This document shows, one piece after another, positions 1 through 8,573 of a DNA stretch of 19,936 bases (within the stretch, counting starts at the first letter, position 1; each line of letters opens with the position of its first letter). Source of the DNA: UBA5209 sp034002865 (GTDB lineage Bacteria > Patescibacteriota > Dojkabacteria > SC72). The stretch lies in the NCBI GenBank assembly GCA_034002865.1, contig JAVEZR010000013.1, positions 1 to 19,936 on the forward strand. The letters run 5' to 3'. Position numbers and translations under genes: made by a program. The notes below the pieces were generated by a model. The model made no database searches. It had not been told where the DNA came from and worked only from the letters and a program-made list of their open reading frames with translations.

Positions 1-30
1 GCATACTCCATTCTTCAGAGTAGGTTTTTA

Positions 31-1605
31 ATGATAAAGGTGGTATTAAGAAACTCTCTTTTCTTTCTCCTAACTCTAACATACGCAATCTTTGGGATAC
101 TTCTCTTTGTAGATTCATATGATCAGCTTTTTAGCAGTGATTTGAATAACAGGTATCTTAATATCGCTATATTTGCAGCCATAGCTATCGGTATATATCA
201 ATTCATATATAGACCGTTAGTTAATCTTCTGTTAAATATCTTCTCTAAGGATAAAAGAAATAGGGAGGAGATACTTAATAACTTTATGCAGGTGAGTAAT
301 ATTGAATTAACAATAGATAGGATAGCTATTAATGTTAAAAGAACTATTAAGCAGCTATTCATGATAGAGAGGGTTGGTATAATACTTTTCGATAAGGGTG
401 ACTACTCAATAAGGTATAAATATTTAGATGATTTTAAGGAGATATCTCCAGAGTATTTACTTCAGATAGTACGTAATTGGAGTGATGTATCTTTAGAGAA
501 AGTTTTAGTTTCTGATGAGATAAAGAGAAAGATGATACTGGAGGAGTCTGGCTTAGATAAAAGGTTACAGGAGGTAATAGGTTCTTTTGGGGAGTCAGAG
601 ATTTCAACAGTAATTCCATTTAATAGTAGAACTCAATTTGATGGCGTGCTACTACTAGGATATAGGGTGGATAAATATCCTCTTAGTGTTGAGGATATAG
701 AGTTGGTTGAGAAGATGTCTGACAATATTAGTGTGTCAATAGGTAGAGCTGTACTCTACCAAGAGGTTCAGCTGTTTAATAGATCTTTAAGAGAGAAGGT
801 TGATGAGCAGACTAAGGAATTACAGGTAAAGATTAAAGAGCTACAGGAGGCAAGGAGAAAAGAGGCAGATATGATAGATATAATGGGGCATGAGTTACGT
901 ACTCCTGCTACTGTTGCGAAATTAAATGTAGAGTTTCTTGAAAAATATATCGACAGTAATCCTGAAGAGTTTAAGAAATACTTAGGTAGAGTGAAATCTT
1001 CCATAGATACAGAGATAGAGTTAATAAATACATTACTTACATCTGCAAAATTAGAGGGTAATAAGGTTGAGATTAGGCATAGTAAGGTAGATATTAAAGC
1101 TGAGATTGAAATGGTAGTAGATGGGCATGATATAGAGGCTCAGGAGAAAGGTATTAAACTACTTTCACAGGTAGACCACAGTACTCCATTTGTATATGCA
1201 GATAGGGTAAGGGTAGTAGAGATACTTAATAATCTAGTTAGTAATGCAATTAAATATACCCATGAAGGGAGAGTTTTAATTTCTACGGAGTATGATAGTA
1301 GTTCTGTAAAGATATGTGTAGCAGATACTGGTAAGGGAATACCTCAAGAAGATATCTCAAGACTAGGTGGAAAATTTTATAGAATAGATAACTATCTAGG
1401 TTCTGAGATTGTAAGACCTGGTGGTACAGGTTTAGGTTTGTATGTAACCTTTGGTCTTGTAAAGCTAATGGGTGGTGAGATTAATATTGATAGTGAATTG
1501 AATAGGGGTAGTAGATTTACTATTACTCTTCCCATATACAGAAATCAAAAGATAGAAAGTATTGATTCTACGAATATGTTTGAAAAGCTTGGGTTAAAGA
1601 AATAG
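31..1605 (+). CDS. Membrane-bound sensor histidine kinase (GAF-HisKA-HATPase_c)
   Basis: A sensor kinase that should autophosphorylate on a histidine and pass the phosphate to a response regulator. Two hydrophobic segments (about residues 8-28 and 43-65) anchor it in the membrane with almost no external loop, so the signal is probably sensed in the membrane or cytoplasm. Residues about 82-243 look like a GAF domain, followed by a coiled coil (about 243-280). The H-box is MGHELRTP with H287 as phosphoacceptor. The ATPase domain has the N-box (around N405), G1 motif DTGKG (432-436) and G2 motif GGTGLGL (464-470), so it looks catalytically complete. No response regulator lies in the window; one could be upstream of base 1. 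The next gene, a flippase, starts 9 nt downstream on the same strand and is probably co-transcribed. No strong ribosome-binding site precedes the ATG. The input signal cannot be told from sequence. Confidence 0.93.
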   Translation: MIKVVLRNSLFFLLTLTYAIFGILLFVDSYDQLFSSDLNNRYLNIAIFAAIAIGIYQFIYRPLVNLLLNIFSKDKRNREEILNNFMQVSNIELTIDRIAINVKRTIKQLFMIERVGIILFDKGDYSIRYKYLDDFKEISPEYLLQIVRNWSDVSLEKVLVSDEIKRKMILEESGLDKRLQEVIGSFGESEISTVIPFNSRTQFDGVLLLGYRVDKYPLSVEDIELVEKMSDNISVSIGRAVLYQEVQLFNRSLREKVDEQTKELQVKIKELQEARRKEADMIDIMGHELRTPATVAKLNVEFLEKYIDSNPEEFKKYLGRVKSSIDTEIELINTLLTSAKLEGNKVEIRHSKVDIKAEIEMVVDGHDIEAQEKGIKLLSQVDHSTPFVYADRVRVVEILNNLVSNAIKYTHEGRVLISTEYDSSSVKICVADTGKGIPQEDISRLGGKFYRIDNYLGSEIVRPGGTGLGLYVTFGLVKLMGGEINIDSELNRGSRFTITLPIYRNQKIESIDSTNMFEKLGLKK

Positions 1606-1614
1606 AATTGGTGA

Positions 1615-2883
1615 ATGAATATTAAAGAGATTCTCATTAGTAAATACAGAAATAACAGAGAGCTATCCTCATCCTTTGTATGGAGATTAATTCAAATACT
1701 AAGTAAACAGGGTAGTAGTGCACTGATGTTTTTCATTGCTACATACTTTCTTAGTAAGGGAGATATGGGTATATACAATTACATGTCCTCTGCATTATTT
1801 CTGATAATTGCATTTGCTGATTTTGGTATATCTACAGCTACATCTAAATACGTTGCTCAGTACAATACTATTAGTAAAGAGAAAGTAGGTAGAGTACTAT
1901 TTAATTCAGGATTAATAATATTCACTCTTTCATTTACTGTAATACTTTTTTTACTAATATTCGCACAAAGGATATTCCCTGAATATTACACCTATCTTTA
2001 CTATGCCCTACCTTTTGTATTTATATATCCATTGACCTCTCTTCTGGATGGTATATATAGGGGGTTAAAAAGATTTAAGATATTAGCAATTGTATCTATA
2101 TGTACAGGAATATTGGGAATATTCTTTTCATACTTTCTTGTAACAACATATGGATTAGTAGGAGCTATTCTTACACAGGTAATATTCTTTTCAATATATG
2201 CATTAATATTACTACTGTTTCATAGGGGTTTTGAGTTTAGGATAGATAGGAAGGTACTTAAAGATATTGGTACTTACTCTATATATTTTGGTATTGCTAC
2301 TTTAGGATATTTCTTAATCTCTAAGGTAAATATCTTAATATTAGGGATGTACAACCTGTTTGAGGAGATAGCTGTGTATGAGCTTCTAAACAAGATCTTT
2401 ATGATATACCTAATACCTTTTACTGTTTTGGGCCAAGTACTTGCTCCTAATGTAGTAGAGATGTTTTCTTTAAAAAGATATGAGAGTGTAAGAGGGTTAT
2501 TTAAGAGATCTTTACTGTATTTCTTTGGGTTAGCAATACTATTTATCCCTCTCTCTATGCTTCTTACTATGTTTGGTATAGATTTACTCTTTCCTCAGTA
2601 CTCTAATGGTATATTACTTTCATTACTACTACCTGTAGCATTAACAGCTGCTAAAGCTATTCCCGTTGTAGTTATTAATACAGGATTAATTACCTCTACT
2701 GGTCATGCAAAATATTTAGCGATAGAGAATGTCGTTGTAGGTATTTTGAATGTTACTTTAAATCTGATTGTAATAAAGATATATGGGTATGTAGGTATTG
2801 TTTGGGTTACATTAATACTCCAATCTATATCATTAGTAGTGCTGTATATTGTGTATTACAGAAAGTTAAAAGGATATTCTTAG
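1615..2883 (+). CDS. Polysaccharide/lipid-linked oligosaccharide flippase, Wzx/MATE-like (MVF superfamily)
   Basis: A polytopic membrane protein of 422 residues with about 12 to 14 hydrophobic helices along its whole length. This is the size and hydrophobicity pattern of Wzx-type polysaccharide transporters, which flip lipid-linked glycans from the inner to the outer face of the cytoplasmic membrane. The N-terminal part (a QILSKQGSSALMFF-like segment, then GDMGIYNYMSSAL) resembles the start of oligosaccharide flippases, where the motif is typically G..lf......SllGp. It follows the histidine kinase after 9 nt; GGTGA abuts the start codon, so coupling to the kinase is likely. Its last 18 nt overlap, tail to tail, the end of the toxin gene on the other strand. 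A role in exporting the glycan made by the enzymes at 9129-12037 is inference. Another MOP-superfamily exporter cannot be excluded. Confidence 0.85.
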   Translation: MNIKEILISKYRNNRELSSSFVWRLIQILSKQGSSALMFFIATYFLSKGDMGIYNYMSSALFLIIAFADFGISTATSKYVAQYNTISKEKVGRVLFNSGLIIFTLSFTVILFLLIFAQRIFPEYYTYLYYALPFVFIYPLTSLLDGIYRGLKRFKILAIVSICTGILGIFFSYFLVTTYGLVGAILTQVIFFSIYALILLLFHRGFEFRIDRKVLKDIGTYSIYFGIATLGYFLISKVNILILGMYNLFEEIAVYELLNKIFMIYLIPFTVLGQVLAPNVVEMFSLKRYESVRGLFKRSLLYFFGLAILFIPLSMLLTMFGIDLLFPQYSNGILLSLLLPVALTAAKAIPVVVINTGLITSTGHAKYLAIENVVVGILNVTLNLIVIKIYGYVGIVWVTLILQSISLVVLYIVYYRKLKGYS

Positions 2884-3186
2884 ATAATCCTTATATACTT
2901 TATTTGAACCTGAATGACCACCGATAATGAGAAGGTGTATAGTCATATCACTTTCTTGAAAATTCCATATTATCCTAATATCTTTATTTACACTTGATGA
3001 GTATACTTTCCCATATTTTGAGATATTTACTTGGTGTGTTCTTAAGGTTTCTTGAAAAGGATCTTCTGATATACTTTTTATTGTTTCTTTTACCAAATTC
3101 TTAAGTATTAAGTCCTTCTTTGATATTTTCTTAAGCCTTCTTTTAAATCCTACTGTAAAATAGATCTCATATTTAGTAGGAGTCAT
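2866..3186 (-). CDS. RelE/YafQ-like type II toxin (predicted mRNA interferase)
   Basis: A 106-residue basic protein with the RelE/ParE-fold pattern. It has an N-terminal helical hairpin rich in Lys/Arg (FKRRLKKISKKD), a central strand, then IRIIW followed by IHLLIIGGHSG and a terminal VY. The R-x-x-W ... G-x-H ... VY arrangement is typical of RelE/StbE-family toxins that cleave mRNA on the ribosome; the exact catalytic residues cannot be assigned here. The gene begins 3 nt after the antitoxin stop. A purine-rich GGGGGAG sits about 11 nt upstream of the ATG, inside the antitoxin coding end, so the two are translationally linked. Its final 18 nt overlap the flippase end. ParE-type gyrase inhibition is the alternative activity. 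Confidence 0.85.
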   Translation of the reverse strand: MTPTKYEIYFTVGFKRRLKKISKKDLILKNLVKETIKSISEDPFQETLRTHQVNISKYGKVYSSSVNKDIRIIWNFQESDMTIHLLIIGGHSGSNKVYKDYLRISF

Positions 3187-3189
3187 CGT

Positions 3190-3450
3190 TTAGTTATCTC
3201 CCCCGAAATGTTTCTCTATATCCTCTTTACTCTTAAGGACAGTATATTTACCTTGCGCATAATCTCTAAGGCTAGATTCCATATCTTCTTCCTCTTCCTG
3301 GGTAAGAGTAATTTCCTTTTCAACATCATTTAAAACAAGATGTCTAATATACTCTGGGAATCCAATACCCATTTCTTTCCTCCTTTTCTCTGCTCTTTCT
3401 ATTAGTTTTTCAGGAAAAGGAATCTGTTTTACTTTCATTGGTTTTGCCAT
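3190..3450 (-). CDS. Ribbon-helix-helix antitoxin, partner of the downstream RelE-like toxin
   Basis: An 86-residue protein. Residues about 5-45 fit a ribbon-helix-helix DNA-binding domain: strand KVKQIPFP, helix LIERAEKRRKEMG, turn, helix FPEYIRHLVLNDV. The rest is an acidic tail (EEEEDMESS...) ending GGDN, the likely toxin-wrapping part. Upstream, first-in-operon placement 3 nt before the toxin is the classic type II toxin-antitoxin order. An imperfect inverted repeat lies directly before the ATG, overlapping the predicted -10, as expected if the antitoxin represses its own promoter. The start at base 3450 is used because it gives a complete DNA-binding domain; M5 is a possible internal alternative. 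The family is inferred from pattern; no close named homolog is recognised. Confidence 0.8.
   Translation of the reverse strand: MAKPMKVKQIPFPEKLIERAEKRRKEMGIGFPEYIRHLVLNDVEKEITLTQEEEEDMESSLRDYAQGKYTVLKSKEDIEKHFGGDN
3198..3204 (-). promoter_or_regulatory. Ribosome-binding site of the toxin gene
   Basis: GGGGGAG on the minus strand, within the last codons of the antitoxin gene and about 11 nt before the toxin ATG. It is one of the few Shine-Dalgarno-like sites in the window that stands out, which suggests toxin translation is kept up independently of a leader. Confidence 0.55.
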
Positions 3451-3456
3451 ATTCTT

Positions 3457-3490
3457 AATACTCTAATATTGCTGTATTAGTATTGTATCA
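3457..3490 (-). promoter_or_regulatory. Toxin-antitoxin promoter with overlapping inverted-repeat operator
   Basis: On the minus strand an extended -10 TGATACAAT (3490-3482) lies 31 nt before the antitoxin ATG. No good -35 is seen. An inverted repeat overlaps and follows it: on the plus strand the arms AATACTCTAATA (3457-3468) and TATTAGTATT (3475-3484) are separated by 6 nt, the left arm carrying two extra bases. Position and symmetry fit an operator for the ribbon-helix-helix antitoxin. Binding itself is inference. Confidence 0.55.
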
Positions 3491-4072
3491 CTATTTTGCC
3501 CTCCTGTATACCGTAAGTAAATTCTCCTCTGTAAGTAATATTACTCTCTCTTTACCTATAGAAATATTCTTGTAAGGGGGTAAGCTGTTAATAGCAGGGT
3601 TCTTTTTCTGTTTTTTAAAATCTTTCAATTCGTTACTCTGTATATCTAAGTAATATGTTTTCTGTTCTAAGAAAGAGTAAGCATTCTTTAAAATAATGTA
3701 CCTCTTTGTACAAATAACTGGTATTACAGTCGGGAAGATATCTTTTTTAAATATTAAATTCTCTTTAGAATCAAACATAGAGATCGTTGTACTAAACTCT
3801 TGCATACTCTTAATTCCCCTATGAATATATTCACATCTCAATATCTCTTTGTCATATCCATATATACAACTCTCACAATCATTTAGTTTGTTTCTTACTC
3901 TGTTTTCTAAATTAAAGATTTCAGCTTCATTGAGATATGAGAGTAAGATATTGTCGTGTGATATCCAATATATATTTAATGGAATACTCTCTGTTTGAAT
4001 CACATATTCAAATTTAAGATTCTTTTCTGTAAGAAGTAGAGAGAGTAGAATGAGGAGGATATTTTTTAGCAT
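3491..4072 (-). CDS. Exported protein of unknown function, paired with the M23 peptidase
   Basis: I do not recognise this 193-residue protein. It begins with a signal-peptide or anchor-like segment (MLKNILLILLSLLL, residues 1-14), so it is probably exported or membrane-tethered. The rest is rich in aromatic and beta-forming residues with repeating short strand patterns (NILLSYL, IFNLENR, RYIILKN, RVILLTEENLLTVY), as in a small beta-sheet or partial beta-propeller fold. It has four cysteines (C66, C69, C80, C121), allowing disulfides outside the membrane. It starts 9 nt after the M23 peptidase stop and has no promoter of its own that I can see, so it is probably translated from the same mRNA. 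A role as peptidase partner or regulator is only suggested by this pairing. Its stop lies against the predicted toxin-antitoxin promoter. Confidence 0.7.
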   Translation of the reverse strand: MLKNILLILLSLLLTEKNLKFEYVIQTESIPLNIYWISHDNILLSYLNEAEIFNLENRVRNKLNDCESCIYGYDKEILRCEYIHRGIKSMQEFSTTISMFDSKENLIFKKDIFPTVIPVICTKRYIILKNAYSFLEQKTYYLDIQSNELKDFKKQKKNPAINSLPPYKNISIGKERVILLTEENLLTVYRRAK

Positions 4073-4081
4073 ATATTAATA

Positions 4082-5536
4082 TTAAAAATTAGGATGAGGG
4101 TTCTCCCCACTTAATCTGTTAGGGTATACCTCTTTACCAAGAGTAGGAATCATATTCCAATCTATATCAATATATTTAACAGGATTACTATGTGTAGAAG
4201 AGCTAGAGCTTTTTCTAGTTTCAAAGTGTAAATGGTAGCCTAAATTCTGACAGTTCCATTTACCACTATTACCACTGATACCAAGGGTTTGTCCTTTCTT
4301 TACAATATCTCCTATCTTTACACTGTATGAATCTAAATGAAAGTATGTAGTGTACATACCATTTGTATGTTTCAGTATTACAAAATTACCACCCTGATTA
4401 CACTCTCCACCATATCTATCATATCCACTGTTTATGACAGTACCATTAGATACACTTACCACTCTGTTTAATCTAGCTCCAAAATCTATACCTTTGTGAG
4501 GACATTGATACTTTGTACATCCATACCACTGTGTAACACCAATATATCTATCTAATGGGAATGAGAATGGTTTGTGCTCGACCTTAACCTCTTTTAAGTT
4601 TAGATCTTTTACAGTAGTGTACTGTACATCTATCCACTCTTTACTCTTTAAAGAGATGTATGTATTTAAAATAAATTTGATATCCTTTTTTGACATATCT
4701 TCTCTCATGTTAGTTGTAACTAAGAAGGAGTTTGATTTAAATGCAAAAGAGGTATTACTTTGAACTTTACCATCGACCTGTATATATCCTGAATATATTG
4801 GTAAGAGCTCTCTCTGCTTACTTTCAATTTCTCTTGGCTTACATCTTCCCCAAGTCTTAATATCAAAAGGATTAAACGGTGTACATTCATATATGTGTAC
4901 ATCTGCTAATATCTGTTTAGAGTACTGGCCCTCTACTAATATTGAGTAATATGTACTCCAATTTGTATACTCGCTTCTGTTTATATTTAAAGAGAGATCA
5001 CAATTCCAATCTAATATCTCATTTTTCTCTCTTCTTAATATTGATATCTTACATCTTTTCTCTTTAGTATCAGAAACTCCAAGTACAGAAGAGTATATTG
5101 GAAGAGACTCTCTCTCATCAAAGATTACTGGAGGTAAGGGTGAAGGGATAGGGCCAGGATCAGAATTGTATATAGATGTTTCCTCCTCCATTGGTATCTC
5201 TGGAGGAATTTCTGGTTCAGGTATCTCTTCTGGGGGTGATACATATGTACTATCAAAGTAAAAACAATCTAAGCTCTTGTAGTGATATTCCTCCTGACCA
5301 ATATATCTATATCTTAACCTTCTGCAGTAAAATCTCTCTTCAAGATGATTTGTATATTCATATGTGTTCGTTGTTGGCCAATGTGATATCTCAATATATT
5401 TAAAATCCTCTCTGTAAGAGTACTGAAGCTCATACTCAATATCCTCTCCTAATGATTCCCACTCTGTTTTAAGTGGTAGCTGTGAATATGTTGGATACTG
5501 TAGTGTGAGTAGTGCTGTTAGAAGAAGTGATATCAT
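4082..5536 (-). CDS. Exported M23-family metallopeptidase with proline hinge and paired cysteines
   Basis: A predicted zinc endopeptidase of the LytM/lysostaphin type, which cuts peptide cross-links of peptidoglycan. A hydrophobic start (residues 1-19) suggests export, although it lacks a basic N-region. Residues about 20-95 form a beta-rich domain, 101-136 a proline/glutamate hinge, about 137-320 two related modules each containing a LPIYS motif (residues 145-149 and 245-249), and about 330-460 the M23 domain. Its metal and catalytic motifs are complete: HKGID (H347, D351), H400 in YFHL, and HLHF (H435, H437). Ten cysteines fall in close sequential pairs (71/91, 162/179, 217/232, 340/345, with 379/429 in the catalytic domain), consistent with disulfides outside the cell. 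It is transcribed away from secA and leads a two-gene unit. The N-terminal modules are not a family I recognise. Confidence 0.88.
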   Translation of the reverse strand: MISLLLTALLTLQYPTYSQLPLKTEWESLGEDIEYELQYSYREDFKYIEISHWPTTNTYEYTNHLEERFYCRRLRYRYIGQEEYHYKSLDCFYFDSTYVSPPEEIPEPEIPPEIPMEEETSIYNSDPGPIPSPLPPVIFDERESLPIYSSVLGVSDTKEKRCKISILRREKNEILDWNCDLSLNINRSEYTNWSTYYSILVEGQYSKQILADVHIYECTPFNPFDIKTWGRCKPREIESKQRELLPIYSGYIQVDGKVQSNTSFAFKSNSFLVTTNMREDMSKKDIKFILNTYISLKSKEWIDVQYTTVKDLNLKEVKVEHKPFSFPLDRYIGVTQWYGCTKYQCPHKGIDFGARLNRVVSVSNGTVINSGYDRYGGECNQGGNFVILKHTNGMYTTYFHLDSYSVKIGDIVKKGQTLGISGNSGKWNCQNLGYHLHFETRKSSSSSTHSNPVKYIDIDWNMIPTLGKEVYPNRLSGENPHPNF

Positions 5537-5542
5537 ATATAT

Positions 5543-5551
5543 ATTGTTACA
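5543..5551 (-). promoter_or_regulatory. Possible extended -10 of the M23 peptidase gene
   Basis: TGTAACAAT on the minus strand ends 6 nt before the peptidase ATG, a spacing that would place the transcript start at or next to the start codon. The hexamer is weak (AACAAT) and no clear -35 is present, so this is tentative. Confidence 0.3.
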
Positions 5552-5584
5552 TCTTTAAATTAACAAATCTTTAAAAGAATATAT

Positions 5585-5612
5585 TTGTACTAAGGTGAAA
5601 TATTGATATAAT
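5585..5612 (+). promoter_or_regulatory. secA promoter, leaderless type
   Basis: TTGTAC (5585-5590), a 16-nt spacer, then a perfect TATAAT (5607-5612). The secA ATG begins only 8 nt after the -10, so transcription should start within about two bases of the start codon. No Shine-Dalgarno sequence could fit in such a leader. Confidence 0.7.
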
Positions 5613-5620
5613 CGATAGCT

Positions 5621-8557
5621 ATGTTAAAAATATTCGAGGGTCTGTTTGACTCTAATGAGAAACAACTAAAAAAGATTCAATTAATCGTAGATGAGATTAA
5701 TTCCTTTGAAGAGGATATTAAAAAGCTCTCTGATGAACAGTTAAGAGCTAAAACAGATGAGTTTAGAAAGACACTTAATGTAGATATACAGAAGGTTAGA
5801 GATGAGTTTAATGAGTTAAATAAGGAGGAGTTAAAAAAGAGATTAGAGGATGAGAAGAAGGTATTAAGAGAGATATTACCTGAAGCTTTTGCTGTAGTAA
5901 GAGAGGCTTCCCGTAGGGTTGCTAATCATAGGCATTTTGATGTTCAAGCAATGGCAGGGTATGTACTTTTTGATAATAAAGTGGCAGAGCTATTCACTGG
6001 TGAGGGTAAAACATTAGCAGCTAATATGCCTCTTTACCTGTATGCATTAACGGGTAGAGGTGCACACTTAGTTACTGTAAACGACTATCTTGCAAGAAGA
6101 GATGCAGAGTGGACAGGACACATACTTAATAGCTTAGGTATGACTGTATCCGCTATCAACTCTGGTTCTCAGTTTAGATATATCTCAGATGAGGAGGCAC
6201 TAAAGCTAAAGGGAAGTGAGGGTAAAGAGCTAATCAAAGAGAGAGAGAAGAAGGCAAAGGAAGCAGGTAGGCTTAAATATGATCATATGAGTGGGGTTAA
6301 CCTAATTGAGTGTAGTAAGAAAGAGGCATATGAGTGTGATGTGGTATACGGTACTAACAATGAGTACGGTTTTGATTATCTAAGAGACAATATGGTTTCT
6401 AATTTAGATGAGAGAGTTCAGGGTCCTAGATATTTCGCTATTGTTGATGAGGCTGACTCCATTTTAATTGATGAAGCTAGAACTCCCCTAATTATTTCTA
6501 CAAGTGCACAGGCATCTAATGAGATGTATATGCAATTTGCTAACTTGGTTAAATCTTTGCAGAAAGAGAAACATTACTCCGTAGATGAGAAGTCTAATTC
6601 TGTATCTCTCTCAGATGAGGGTATTGATGCTGTAGAGAAGATGTTAAAGGTAAAGAATGTGTATGAGAATGCACAGTTAGCATATCACTTGGACAATGCA
6701 CTTAAGGCAAAAGAGCTTTACAAACTGGATGATGAGTATATGGTTAGGGATGGTGAGATATTAATTGTAGACGAGTTTACAGGAAGGGCATTAGCAGGAA
6801 GAAGATATAGTGAGGGTTTACACCAAGCTATTGAGGCTAAAGAGGGTGTAGAGGTTAAGCGTGAAAGTAAAACTATGGCCACTATTACTTTACAGAACTA
6901 CTTTAGATTGTACTCATATCTTTCCGGTATGACAGGTACTGCACTTACTGAGGCTGAGGAGTTTTCTAGTATATATGGTTTAGATACGATAGTTGTTCCT
7001 ACTAATAGGCCGGTTGTTAGAAAAGATATTAATGATGTTGTATATAGGACAATGGAGGGAAAGTTTAGAGCCATTGTTGAGGATATTAAAGAACATCATG
7101 CTAAAGGTCAGCCAATACTCGTAGGTACTACATCTGTAGAGAAGTCTGAGGCCCTCTCTATGATGCTCTCTAAGGATGGGGTCCCTCATGAGGTCTTAAA
7201 TGCTAAACAGCATGAGAGAGAGGCTAAGATAGTGTCAAACGCAGGTCAAAAGGGTGCGGTTACAATCGCTACTAATATGGCAGGTAGAGGTACTGACATT
7301 GCACTGGGAGAGGGTGTTAAAGAGTTAGGAGGATTGTATATCATCGGTTCAGAAAGACACGAATCAAGAAGAATTGATAACCAGCTAAGAGGTAGAGCAG
7401 GAAGACAGGGAGACCCAGGAGAATCTAAATTCTATGCATCCTTTGAAGATGAACTAATGAGACTCTTTGGTGGAGACAAGATGCAAGCCGTTATGTCTCA
7501 AGCAGGGTTAGATGATGACATGCCAATATCAATGGGTATATTAGGTAGAACAATTGAGAATGCTCAGAAGAAGGTAGAGTCTCACAACTACGATATTCGT
7601 AAGAGACTTGTTGAGTATGATGATGTACTAAACAAACAGAGAAACATCATATATGACCTTAGAGCTAAGATATTACAGATTGCTAAAAAGGATACAGATG
7701 AGAAAGATATATCTCTTGAGGATGATATTAAGTATGCGCTAGGTATAGATGTAGAACAGTTACAAGATTCCTTAGATGGTTTTGCTGTTACAAGGCCTGA
7801 ATCATGGGAAGTATCTGAGTTAGAGGGTCTTAAGTTTGTATTAAATCCACTAGACATTTCAATCTTAAAGAAACTCTTAGAGTATGTAGACTCTCTTGTT
7901 GAGTCTCAACTAGAAGATGATATGGATATCGATAACGTGGAGGAGAGGAACCTGTATATTCAATTAAAGAATTTAATAACGGAGGAAATATTCGAGAAGA
8001 GTGTAAAAGACCTCTCATTTAAAAATAGTGTAGAGTTCTTTAGGTCTCTTGAAGGTAAAAGTACAACTGAGAAAACAAAAGAGATAAAGAGGGTAATATT
8101 AATCTCTTACATAGAGCATATATATACGATAGGGGTTGGTCCTATGCAGGAGCTATCTAAGGTTTTAATACTTCAGGGTATTGATAGATATTGGATGGAG
8201 CACTTAGATAATATGCAAGATCTAAGAGAGGGAATATCTTTACGTAACCTTGCCCAAAGAGATCCACTAGTAGAGTACAAGAATGAAGGCTTTAGACTAT
8301 TCGATACAATGCTAAGAAGTATAGATGAAAATAGTGTTACAAGATTCTTCAAGGTAAGGGTTGTAAGAAACCAAGGGCCTGTTCAAGCACCAATACAAAC
8401 AAAAAAGGAAGAAGTAAAAAGCTTAACAGATAGTAGACCTGGAAATGTAAGTAAGCAACAAACGGTTAAGAGAAGTACAAAGATAGGGCGTAACGACCCA
8501 TGTCCTTGTGGTAGTGGCAAGAAATATAAGAAGTGTCATTATCCTGATTTTGAATAG
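5621..8557 (+). CDS. secA: Protein translocase ATPase SecA
   Basis: The motor that drives unfolded preproteins through SecYEG using ATP. All landmarks are present: Walker A TGEGKT (126-131), DEAD-type Walker B VDEAD (275-279) followed by IDEARTPLIIS, the NYFRLY/LSGMTGTA region, the second helicase domain with ATNMAGRGTDI and QLRGRAGRQGDPG, the IDRYWMEHLDNM scaffold helix, and a C-terminal zinc/SecB-type motif CPCGSGKKYKKCH (C961, C963, C972, H973). At 978 residues it is longer than the usual 800 to 900. Part of the excess is a Lys/Glu-rich block at about 178-235, between GMTV and the YGTNNEYGFDYLRDN motif, where E. coli SecA has about 18 residues. The start is fixed by the MLKIFEGLF beginning and the promoter directly upstream. 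It stands alone, divergent from the M23 gene. Confidence 0.98.
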   Translation: MLKIFEGLFDSNEKQLKKIQLIVDEINSFEEDIKKLSDEQLRAKTDEFRKTLNVDIQKVRDEFNELNKEELKKRLEDEKKVLREILPEAFAVVREASRRVANHRHFDVQAMAGYVLFDNKVAELFTGEGKTLAANMPLYLYALTGRGAHLVTVNDYLARRDAEWTGHILNSLGMTVSAINSGSQFRYISDEEALKLKGSEGKELIKEREKKAKEAGRLKYDHMSGVNLIECSKKEAYECDVVYGTNNEYGFDYLRDNMVSNLDERVQGPRYFAIVDEADSILIDEARTPLIISTSAQASNEMYMQFANLVKSLQKEKHYSVDEKSNSVSLSDEGIDAVEKMLKVKNVYENAQLAYHLDNALKAKELYKLDDEYMVRDGEILIVDEFTGRALAGRRYSEGLHQAIEAKEGVEVKRESKTMATITLQNYFRLYSYLSGMTGTALTEAEEFSSIYGLDTIVVPTNRPVVRKDINDVVYRTMEGKFRAIVEDIKEHHAKGQPILVGTTSVEKSEALSMMLSKDGVPHEVLNAKQHEREAKIVSNAGQKGAVTIATNMAGRGTDIALGEGVKELGGLYIIGSERHESRRIDNQLRGRAGRQGDPGESKFYASFEDELMRLFGGDKMQAVMSQAGLDDDMPISMGILGRTIENAQKKVESHNYDIRKRLVEYDDVLNKQRNIIYDLRAKILQIAKKDTDEKDISLEDDIKYALGIDVEQLQDSLDGFAVTRPESWEVSELEGLKFVLNPLDISILKKLLEYVDSLVESQLEDDMDIDNVEERNLYIQLKNLITEEIFEKSVKDLSFKNSVEFFRSLEGKSTTEKTKEIKRVILISYIEHIYTIGVGPMQELSKVLILQGIDRYWMEHLDNMQDLREGISLRNLAQRDPLVEYKNEGFRLFDTMLRSIDENSVTRFFKVRVVRNQGPVQAPIQTKKEEVKSLTDSRPGNVSKQQTVKRSTKIGRNDPCPCGSGKKYKKCHYPDFE

Positions 8558-8573
8558 TATTATTATGGGTTTA

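Noticed and set aside
369..385. TTGGTATAAT inside the histidine kinase gene as an internal promoter
   Set aside because: It encodes conserved residues of the kinase (VGIIL region) and no gene starts shortly downstream.
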